Of a DNA stretch of 22,351 bases, positions 6,176 through 11,395 are shown piece by piece. Source of the DNA: a virus; the IMG/VR virus record IMGVR_UViG_3300025096_000150, positions 1-22,351 of that record; one strand, given 5' to 3'. The notes below the pieces were generated by a model, which was given only the letters and a program-made list of their open reading frames with translations, had not been told where the DNA came from and searched no databases. Both the position numbers and the translations under genes were made by a program. Position 1 is the stretch's first letter, and each line of letters opens with the position of its first letter.

Positions 6176-6292
6176 TTATTCTTCTAACAATCCAACTAAT
6201 TCTGCTTTACTATGTAATTGCATACACATAGAACATATACCATTAGTCATACTAATTCTTGGATAACTTTCTTCACATAATCTACATTCCAT
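6176..6292 (-). CDS. 38-aa zinc-ribbon-like protein
   Basis: The protein has two Cys-x-x-Cys pairs, C3/C6 (MECRLCEE) and C20/C23 (GICSMCMQ), with 13 residues between them: a minimal zinc-ribbon. The remainder is an acidic helix (KAELVGLLEE). Its ATG overlaps the SGNH gene's stop (TAATG), so it is translationally coupled to it. Function unknown; it is one of three tiny Cys-pair proteins in this operon. Confidence 0.65.
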   Translation of the reverse strand: MECRLCEESYPRISMTNGICSMCMQLHSKAELVGLLEE

Positions 6293-7137
6293 TAGATACC
6301 TTTCAGTTCTTTAAAGGCGTTGTTGTACCATAACCAATTAAATATTTGCTTACCTATTCGTTTAGCACCTTTATCATTTGGCTCAATATCGTTGTAGTAG
6401 CAAGTTTCGTCCATTACATTTCTTGTATCAACTACTTCTACATAATCTAAATCACTTGCTAAACGATATAATCTATCGTTCCACATTGATATTACAGTTT
6501 CAACTATATCTTCAATTCCTTGAAATTGGCTGTTGTCGTATGCTGGGTTTCCGTCATAAACAGTTAACAGCATAAACTTTCTGCCTTTTTTCTTTAGTTT
6601 TCCAATAACTGTTTTGTAAGCACTCAAATATTTGTCTAATTCTCTATTTAATAGTGCTAACATTTCGTTAGTGTCAACTTGTTTTGATAATAAAGGTAAA
6701 GCACCTAATAAATCGTTTCCACCTGCTGAGATAACAACATACTCTGAGTTGTCGTTTACATCTTTGCAACTATCAAGCACATTATATATTGTGTATCCGT
6801 CCACAGTTTGGTCGTTTACTAGCTCTTCCTTATCCTTTTTACTAATTCCTTGTATTTGGATATTATCTAACATAAAGTCAATAGTTGTCTTATTTGACTT
6901 TGTGTAAGAATCACAATCTAAAATACTATCTCCTAAAAAAGTTATTTTTGCTTTTTCGTTTATAGTTCTAATAGAATTGAAGTTTCCAAAACTATTCATT
7001 AGTTTTATATCCTCATTATCAAATTTATTATAGTTAATTTCGTTACTTGGTCGTAAATTTTGAACTAATCCGTTTTCGTCTAGTTCGTATTGACTTCCAC
7101 TCCACTCATCAACAAATAATTCATTATTATCTGACAA
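6292..7137 (-). CDS. SGNH/GDSL-like hydrolase
   Basis: Residue numbers here count from the GTG at 7191; subtract 18 for the start chosen here. The protein shows block I ITFLGDSILD (GDS at 87-89), block III VISAGGNDLLG (GGND at 157-160) and a block V-like NDIEPNDKG (267-275). These are the Ser, Gly/Asn and Asp positions of SGNH hydrolases (esterases, acetylhydrolases). In block V the usual D-x-x-H reads D-I-E-P, with no His at the expected place. There is no signal peptide. Start: TTG at 7137 has AGAGG five bases upstream, while the more distal GTG at 7191 has no ribosome-binding site and lies in a predicted RNA helix. The substrate may be a cell-surface or nucleotide-linked ester; unknown. 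Confidence 0.75.
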   Translation of the reverse strand: MSDNNELFVDEWSGSQYELDENGLVQNLRPSNEINYNKFDNEDIKLMNSFGNFNSIRTINEKAKITFLGDSILDCDSYTKSNKTTIDFMLDNIQIQGISKKDKEELVNDQTVDGYTIYNVLDSCKDVNDNSEYVVISAGGNDLLGALPLLSKQVDTNEMLALLNRELDKYLSAYKTVIGKLKKKGRKFMLLTVYDGNPAYDNSQFQGIEDIVETVISMWNDRLYRLASDLDYVEVVDTRNVMDETCYYNDIEPNDKGAKRIGKQIFNWLWYNNAFKELKGI

Positions 7138-7164
7138 TTTTTCCTCTTTTCTTTTACTTAACCT

Positions 7165-7380
7165 GCTATCAATAGATAGCTTGTAACACACAAGGAGAAC
7201 TCTGCTTTAATTTTCAACTTGCAAGTTGTTATGGTTATTTAGAGTATTCTTATGTGCTACAAGCTACCTACCGTTTTCAGTCGTAAGACCAACAGGGCTG
7301 TAATTACTTACTCTTACTCACGATAGATAACTTTTTTATCTGTCTTTCATATTATTAAATATAACATCTTGTCGTTATAT
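7165..7380 (-). promoter_or_regulatory. Structured leader with a 21-bp strand-specific helix
   Basis: The gap between the 65-aa gene and the SGNH gene is filled with pairing sequence. TGTGCTACAAGCTACCTA (7253-7270) is complementary to 7173-7190. In minus-strand RNA all 18 positions pair, two as G-U wobbles, and pairing extends to 7273/7170; in plus-strand RNA these wobbles become A-C mismatches. ACUCU/AGAGU (7241-7245 with 7199-7203) adds an inner helix. The top of the hairpin holds a 14-base palindrome (7215-7228). A short hairpin GCTATC/GATAGC (7165-7180) competes with the long one. Further hairpins: GTAAGA/TCTTAC (7283-7288, 7312-7317), AGATAA/TTATCT (7325-7341), ATATAAC/GTTATAT (7359-7380). 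Probably a cis-acting RNA; class not recognised. Confidence 0.6.
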
Positions 7381-7572
7381 GTTTACAACTTCTTGAGATT
7401 TTTCATATCCACAAGCAGACATAAACTTTTCTTCATCAAAATTGCTATTAAATTCCTTGAAAGTTTTTCCAAGTTCTAATGCCATATAAAATATAAAGTC
7501 TTTATCTGCATTCGGCTTTGTCTTCATATTTTTAATAACATTTGCAATAGCTTTGAAATGTTTTCTATGCAC
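7375..7572 (-). CDS. Conserved small phage protein, 65 aa
   Basis: This GTG-started protein (MHRKHFKAIANVIKN) has a C-terminal segment NSNFDEEKFMSACGY that matches the 'NP.FD..RF..ACG' ending seen in many small phage proteins of unknown function from aquatic and other phages. It is all-helical by inspection. AAGGAA lies 6-9 bases upstream of the GTG; the preceding gene ends 2 bases earlier. The stop lies inside a hairpin (7359-7380) at the start of the next leader. Confidence 0.65.
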   Translation of the reverse strand: MHRKHFKAIANVIKNMKTKPNADKDFIFYMALELGKTFKEFNSNFDEEKFMSACGYEKSQEVVNI

Positions 7573-7574
7573 TT

Positions 7575-7823
7575 TTATTCCTTTCCCTGTACTTCTTTGA
7601 CACTATCAATTACGCTTTGCACATAATTAGTGCCTTCATCTTCTCCCATAGATAACACAATGTTGCCTATAAGAATGTCTATTTGCTTTCCAATTCCTAA
7701 AACTGAATTGGCTAACTGCATATCACAACCAAGTTCGGTTGCCTTTGCATGTAAGGTACTTCTAACTCTTTCCCTTTCCTCATAGAGTTCTTTTAACTCT
7801 TTAGGTAATTCGTTTTTTGCCAT
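7575..7823 (-). CDS. Hypothetical protein, 82 aa, first gene of leftward operon
   Basis: Unrecognised. It is helical and charged (KELKELYEERERVRSTLHAKATEL), with a hydrophobic middle (GIGKQIDILIGNIVLSM) that could be amphipathic, and an acidic end. GGAGAAAG lies 8 bases before the ATG, and a near-consensus promoter sits about 30 bases upstream, so it is the promoter-proximal gene of the leftward operon and likely expressed early. Confidence 0.7.
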   Translation of the reverse strand: MAKNELPKELKELYEERERVRSTLHAKATELGCDMQLANSVLGIGKQIDILIGNIVLSMGEDEGTNYVQSVIDSVKEVQGKE

Positions 7824-7852
7824 TATTCTTTCTCCATTTTTAGTACTTTTTT

Positions 7853-7882
7853 ATTATAGGCATATCTTAAATATATTGTCAA
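7853..7882 (-). promoter_or_regulatory. Consensus sigma70-type promoter of leftward operon
   Basis: On the minus strand TTGACA (7877-7882) and TATAAT (7853-7858) are separated by 18 bases; both hexamers match the bacterial consensus exactly. The predicted transcript would start near 7846, about 23 bases before the first ATG at 7823, with a ribosome-binding site between. This is the best promoter in the window and implies the leftward genes are read by host RNA polymerase early in infection. Confidence 0.8.
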
Positions 7883-7945
7883 TAGTTGTTGCATAAATAT
7901 TATTATCTAGTATTCTTTTATTAAGTAAATGAAATGAGGTAAATA
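7883..7945 (+). promoter_or_regulatory. Probable weak rightward promoter region
   Basis: The divergent gap must also supply the 7946-8523 genes. TTGTTG (7886-7891) and TAGTAT (7908-7913) are 16 bases apart, a poor match on both hexamers. It is the only pair with acceptable spacing that I found in this gap. GAGG lies 8 bases before the ATG at 7946. Confidence 0.25.
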
Positions 7946-8128
7946 ATGAAAATAAAATGGTTAGTGAATAATAATTTATCTTGCGTAGATAAAGATGACA
8001 CTTGTTATAAAAATACTTATTGGAAGTGTGAAGTAGATGAAGAAGAAAATATAATTAGAGTTGTTAGTGATTTACAGGCTTGTAAAAAACACCTAAGAGA
8101 AAATGGATTGGTTATTAAGAAAGGGTAA
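7946..8128 (+). CDS. Hypothetical protein, 60 aa
   Basis: Unrecognised. MKIKWLVNNNLSCVDKDDTCYKNTYWKCEV opens with a WLVNNNL strand and three Cys (C13, C20, C28) that might bind metal or form disulphides; a helix (LQACKKHLREN) follows. It is the first of three short rightward genes, with GAGGTAAATA before the ATG. The next gene starts 3 bases after its stop. Confidence 0.65.
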   Translation: MKIKWLVNNNLSCVDKDDTCYKNTYWKCEVDEEENIIRVVSDLQACKKHLRENGLVIKKG

Positions 8129-8131
8129 ATA

Positions 8132-8350
8132 ATGAATAAAGAATCATTAAAAATAGAACTAATGAAGATTAAAAGTAGTTTAGATAATCTTTCTAATAAT
8201 TTAGAAAGTAAAGAATTTGAAGAACTAGAAAGAAAAGTAATTACTAGCTTCATAGAAAGTAATAAAAAATATATTGCTCATCTATGTGAAGAGGTAATTA
8301 ATGAAACTTTCGGTAAAGATTATATAATTGATTTATATGAAAAATATTAA
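8132..8350 (+). CDS. Hypothetical helical protein, 72 aa
   Basis: Unrecognised. It is Lys/Glu-rich and almost certainly all-helical (MNKESLKIELMKIKSSLDNL, then KEFEELERKVITSFIES). Coiled coil is likely in the first 40 residues. AAAGGG lies 7 bases before the ATG. It could be a small regulator or inhibitor of a host protein; nothing specific is visible. Confidence 0.65.
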   Translation: MNKESLKIELMKIKSSLDNLSNNLESKEFEELERKVITSFIESNKKYIAHLCEEVINETFGKDYIIDLYEKY

Positions 8351-8367
8351 AAGAAAGTAGGAAAATA

Positions 8368-8523
8368 ATGGCTAAGAATAAAGAAGATATTACTCTTGAG
8401 GAATTGACACCTAGCGAGATTAGGTTAAATAAATTAAGAGAAATAGCTGAAAAAGTACAAGAAAATGAGGAGAGACAGAAAGAAATTAATCAAGCTCTTG
8501 ATACTTTAAAAAGACTATTGTAA
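8368..8523 (+). CDS. Small coiled-coil protein, 51 aa
   Basis: This short frame encodes a protein that is almost entirely helix: IRLNKLREIAEKVQENEERQ followed by KEINQALDTLKRLL, with heptad-like Leu/Ile spacing. GTAGG lies 5 bases before the ATG. It ends the rightward mini-operon; its stop is the first base pair of an inverted repeat and a strong terminator follows. Function unknown. Confidence 0.6.
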   Translation: MAKNKEDITLEELTPSEIRLNKLREIAEKVQENEERQKEINQALDTLKRLL

Positions 8524-8547
8524 TGTAATTTTCCCATTGTTACATTA
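8521..8547 (+). repeat. 8-bp inverted repeat over the stop codon
   Basis: TAATGTAA (8521-8528) and TTACATTA (8540-8547) are perfect inverse complements separated by 11 bases. The stop codon of the preceding gene is part of the left arm. It could protect the transcript 3' end or be an operator; it has no T-tract of its own. Confidence 0.5.
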
Positions 8548-8551
8548 CTAG

Positions 8552-8607
8552 AAAGCCCTGCTTAGTTACTTTTGCACTCTCAATTAAAACTAAGTGGGGT
8601 TTTCTTA
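8552..8607 (+). terminator. Rho-independent terminator
   Basis: AAAGCCCTGCTTAGTT (8552-8567) pairs with AACTAAGTGGGGTTT (8588 to about 8603): sixteen pairs with three G-U wobbles that work only in plus-strand RNA, followed by TTTTCTT. The loop is about 20 bases. It closes the 7946-8523 mini-operon and separates it from the non-coding block downstream. Confidence 0.75.
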
Positions 8608-8865
8608 TGCCTATTTTATCTGGATTTCAACTGCATCTGTTGTTCTGGGATACAAGTTTAACTGATTATCCCCTGTTCTCAATCAAACTAGGTACATTTC
8701 TATACCATATCTAGTGCAATCACACACACATACTATATATTGTGTGGTATATACTGGATATTCTTCTGGTGGCTAGGCAGTAACTGTGCCATCTTTCACA
8801 TGGCAGGGTTCAATGTGGCGCGGTCTCCTTCATGTAGTAGGTCCCTTAAGAATATGCTGTTAACA

Positions 8866-8902
8866 GGTACTATATATAGCGGTACTATATGTTGTAGGTA
8901 CC
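8866..8902 (+). repeat. Triple GGTAC repeat inside the non-coding block
   Basis: GGTACTATAT occurs at 8866-8875 and again at 8881-8890, and GGTACC at 8897-8902, at steps of 15 and 16 bases. The last copy is self-complementary and can pair with either earlier copy, so alternate hairpins are possible. It may be a protein-binding array or part of the RNA fold. Confidence 0.45.
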
Positions 8903-9234
8903 TCTTATATGGCTTTTTTATGTTTGCTTTTCATTTAAGCAAGTAAAGATAATGAGTACTTCTTACCCTGTGTCATCCCTCCCAAACCGATAACAAATCT
9001 ATTTATGACTTATTTTATATTATGAAGTAATAGGCTTTAACCCTAGTTATGATGGTCTAGCTAGTCCACTTTATTGATGTTCTTATCAGATATTCTCTTC
9101 CTAAGAGCTAGAAAAATATCCTATTTGTACGATTTAATAACTTGTATCTTAACAGAAAACATATTAAAATCAAACTAACTAAACTTTTAGGATTCCTTTC
9201 CTTTGTTTAGCCTCCTTTCAGTACGATAATCCAT

Positions 9235-9341
9235 CCTCTCGCAAGAGAGGGTGACTCTAAAATTGGAGGTGACCAAGTTTATTTTGCTAGGCAACTAACA
9301 AAATATAACGCAGGTTAAAACCCTGCCACCTCCCTTTAGAG
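9235..9341 (+). ncRNA. tRNA/tmRNA-like three-way junction with GNRA hairpin
   Basis: CCTCTC-GCAA-GAGAGG forms a 6-bp hairpin with a GNRA tetraloop (9235-9250). Then CTCTAAA (9255-9261) pairs with TTTAGAG (9335-9341), and GGAGGTG (9265-9271) pairs with CACCTCC (9327-9333). Inside are a long arm (9277-9309: GTT-TATTTTG/CAAAATA-AAC with a TAG-GCAA-CTA tip, again a GNRA loop) and a 5-bp arm GCAGG/CCTGC with the 7-base loop TTAAAAC (9310-9326). The 5-bp/7-loop arm abuts the 7-bp stem with no gap, exactly as the T-arm abuts the acceptor in tRNA, and keeps T at loop position 1 and A at 5. No D-arm, anticodon arm or CCA is present, so it is not a normal tRNA. Confidence 0.6.
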
Positions 9342-9393
9342 ATACCTTAAGTAATAAGAAAATTTTTTTTACAGCCTATGTTATAGTATTTAT

Positions 9394-9459
9394 ATGCCTT
9401 ATACAAAAACAGGAAAAAAGAAAAGCTACTCTTCTAAAAGAAAACCTAAGAGAAAGTAA
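9394..9459 (+). CDS. 21-aa highly basic micro-ORF before terminase
   Basis: ATG at 9394 opens a 21-residue peptide (MPYTKTGKKKSYSSKRK and on), with more than half Lys/Arg/Ser and a basic end. It stops 4 bases before the terminase ATG, which would allow coupled translation. It has no clear ribosome-binding site; TATAGT at 9382-9387 could be a -10 element that would make the message nearly leaderless. Short basic peptides of this type are not rare near phage structural genes, but expression is unproven. Confidence 0.4.
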   Translation: MPYTKTGKKKSYSSKRKPKRK

Positions 9460-9463
9460 CTTA

Positions 9464-11395
9464 ATGAATGACAAGCGAAGAATCTGCTACGCAGCAGGTT
9501 GCAAACGTATGCTTCCAACAGGGAGGAGGAAATTTTGCAGCGACAGATGTTCTAACAGAATACAGATGCAGAAGAAGAGAGCTGCTAAACTGGGGAAAGA
9601 GTGGCAACAGGATGAAGAAACACTTAATATACCTAGCGAGGTTGAAAAGAAAAACGTTCAAAGCCGTAGAGGTACGGTCTATAATGATATTGTTGAGTCA
9701 GGTCTTGCACAAGATATTCTTGATAAGAAAAATACCATTGCAGATGTGGCAAGACTTCTTGAAACAACGCCAGGTGCAGTATCAATGGCATACTCAGCAT
9801 TCCTGGAAGATAAACAAATCAAACAAGCCCAAGACACTTGGGAGCTTCCGCCTGTTGCATCCGAAACTCTTAAAGACTTCTCTAAGTTTAGAGATAGATA
9901 CTTCTTAACCGAACAAGGATTACCATACGAAACTCCCAAATTTCATTTAAAGTGGATAGATTCACTTTTAGAAGCATTAGACGAAGGTGGGCAACAAATG
10001 ATATTGTCTCCTCCACGACACGGCAAGACAGAACTGTTAATACATTTCACAGTATGGTTAATATGCAAAAATCCAAATATAAGAATTTTATGGGTAGGTG
10101 GAAATGAAGAGATTTCAAAGAACAGCGTTGGTGCTGTGCTTGACACTCTGGAAAACAATGAACTTCTTGTTGAGGAAATTTGTGGACCTGGTAGAAGTTT
10201 TAAGCCTACGTCTCGAACTGGTAAGACCTGGACTCAAAACCAATTTACCGTGGCTACTCGTACTGTGTCTGGTATTAAATCACCTACGATTGTTGGGTTG
10301 GGAAGAGGGGGAAAGATACTTTCAAGAGATTGTGACCTCATTATCTGTGATGATGTCGAGGACCACAGTTCTACTATGCAACCTTCTTCACGAGAGAACA
10401 CTAGAAATTGGTGGACAACTACATTGTCAAGTCGTAAAGAAGACCATACTGCCGTAATTGTAATAGGTTCAAGACAACACCATGATGACTTATATCATCA
10501 CTTGTTAGATAACGAATCTTGGAAAACAACAGTTGAAGAAGCACATGATACAGGATGTACATTACCTGATTGGAATGAAGATGAACATCAAGACTGTATG
10601 TTATGGAAAGGTAAAAGAAGTTTTAATTGGTTAATGGATAGAAAAAGAGCTGCGGAAACTACAGGTGGTAGAGCCATCTATGAAATGGTATATCTTAATG
10701 TAGCTATGCCTGATGGACTTTCTTTATTTGATAGAGAAGAGATTGAAATGTGTAGAAACCAAAGAAGAGATATAGGACACATTCCACCTCATACTCAACT
10801 TATTGCAGGATTGGACCCTGCTTCAACAGGCTACCAAGCTGCGTTTTTATGGGCTTATGAAAAAGGAAATAACATAATGTATATGGTGGATATGGATAAT
10901 AACCTTGGTGGAGGTATCCCTCAAGCATTACATGTTATAAAAGATTGGTGGCAGAAATATAATTGTTCTCATTGGGTTATAGAGGAAAACGGTTTTCAAA
11001 AAGCTATTAGACAAGATAGAAGTATTAGAGAGTTTGCATCTCAACATGGAGTATTTTTAGAGGGACATGAAACTTATGCAAATAAATTTGACCCTATCTA
11101 TGGAGTTACTGCTATGAGACCTCTGTACCAAGAACAACTTATAGACTTACCCTACCAAACATTAAATGCACAAGAAAAAGTAAATCTTTTAACAAGTCAG
11201 TTAGTTTACTTTTCTAGTGCTAAAAATAAATCAAAGACAGTAGGTACAAAGACCGACATAGTTATGGCTAGTTGGTTCCCTATGAGAGCAGTAAGAAGGT
11301 TACAAAAAGAACGTCTTGCAGAACTAGGTACTGACTACAATCCAAGCTATACTAATTATGAAACAAGTAAGCTAGATAACGATATTTGGAGATAA
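9464..11395 (+). CDS. terL: Terminase large subunit with N-terminal zinc finger
   Basis: This 643-residue packaging motor ATPase/nuclease has three parts. Residues 8-29 hold Cys8-x4-Cys13-x11-Cys25-x3-Cys29 (ICYAAGC, KFCSDRC), a small zinc finger. Residues 70-115 look like a helix-turn-helix (TIADVARLLETTPGAVSMAY). The ATPase has Walker A SPPRHGKTE at 182-190 and Walker B LIICDDVED at 292-300. The RNase H-like nuclease has AGLDPAS (D451), VIEENGFQ (E507/E508) and KTDIVMASW (D598). It cuts and pumps phage DNA into proheads at the portal. No separate small terminase is seen beside it, so the N-terminal finger/HTH may recognise DNA. No strong ribosome-binding site is visible; coupling with the 21-aa micro-ORF is possible. 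Confidence 0.93.
   Translation: MNDKRRICYAAGCKRMLPTGRRKFCSDRCSNRIQMQKKRAAKLGKEWQQDEETLNIPSEVEKKNVQSRRGTVYNDIVESGLAQDILDKKNTIADVARLLETTPGAVSMAYSAFLEDKQIKQAQDTWELPPVASETLKDFSKFRDRYFLTEQGLPYETPKFHLKWIDSLLEALDEGGQQMILSPPRHGKTELLIHFTVWLICKNPNIRILWVGGNEEISKNSVGAVLDTLENNELLVEEICGPGRSFKPTSRTGKTWTQNQFTVATRTVSGIKSPTIVGLGRGGKILSRDCDLIICDDVEDHSSTMQPSSRENTRNWWTTTLSSRKEDHTAVIVIGSRQHHDDLYHHLLDNESWKTTVEEAHDTGCTLPDWNEDEHQDCMLWKGKRSFNWLMDRKRAAETTGGRAIYEMVYLNVAMPDGLSLFDREEIEMCRNQRRDIGHIPPHTQLIAGLDPASTGYQAAFLWAYEKGNNIMYMVDMDNNLGGGIPQALHVIKDWWQKYNCSHWVIEENGFQKAIRQDRSIREFASQHGVFLEGHETYANKFDPIYGVTAMRPLYQEQLIDLPYQTLNAQEKVNLLTSQLVYFSSAKNKSKTVGTKTDIVMASWFPMRAVRRLQKERLAELGTDYNPSYTNYETSKLDNDIWR

Larger units (their letters stand above)
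8605..9393 (+). ncRNA. Candidate large structured phage RNA (about 740-790 nt)
   Basis: No credible gene covers this block. Hairpins seen in order: CAAC/GTTG (8628-8642); GGGATA/TATCCC (8647-8672); ATATCTAGT/ACTGGATAT (8707-8715, 8753-8761), with an inner CACACA/TGTGTG helix; TGCCAT/ATGGCA with a 7-base loop (8787-8805); GGTAC/GTACC (8881-8902); TTGCTT/AAGCAA with a 7-base loop (8924-8942); GATATT/AATATC enclosing CTCTT/AAGAG (9089-9120); CTAAAC/GTTTAG (9179-9210); CCTCTC-GCAA-GAGAGG (9235-9250); then the three-way junction at 9255-9341. The G-U pair in the 8707 helix favours the plus strand. Length, density and phage context recall GOLLD or ROOL RNAs, but I cannot identify the class. No firm promoter was seen; a T8 run lies at 9363-9370. 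Confidence 0.5.

Noticed and set aside
6378-6907. Two plus-strand frames opposite the SGNH gene
   Set aside because: Antisense shadows; the minus-strand protein has clear conserved motifs.
7250-7324. 24-codon plus-strand frame (ATG at 7252) in the leader gap
   Set aside because: No ribosome-binding site, and it overlaps the arm of the 21-bp leader helix; its resemblance to the GTG-started SGNH N-terminus is explained by that inverted repeat.
8740-8946. 68-codon plus-strand open frame in the non-coding block
   Set aside because: It has no ribosome-binding site, an odd Cys/Phe/Trp-rich composition, and overlaps several hairpins (8753-8761, 8787-8805, 8881-8902, 8924-8942). It is more likely a chance frame.
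9265-9334. A normal tRNA gene
   Set aside because: Acceptor and T-arm fit, but no D-stem, no 7-base anticodon loop and no CCA end can be drawn, and the T-loop has A where C is near-universal. Reported as tRNA-like only.
9363-9396. T8 run and TTTACA...TATATG as a promoter or terminator
   Set aside because: The T-run is 22 bases after the nearest strong stem, so it is not a standard terminator. The promoter match is only fair and its start would fall past the micro-ORF ATG. Left unassigned.
9468-9908. 146-codon frame overlapping the terminase start
   Set aside because: Out-of-frame shadow; the terminase frame carries the zinc finger, Walker and nuclease motifs.
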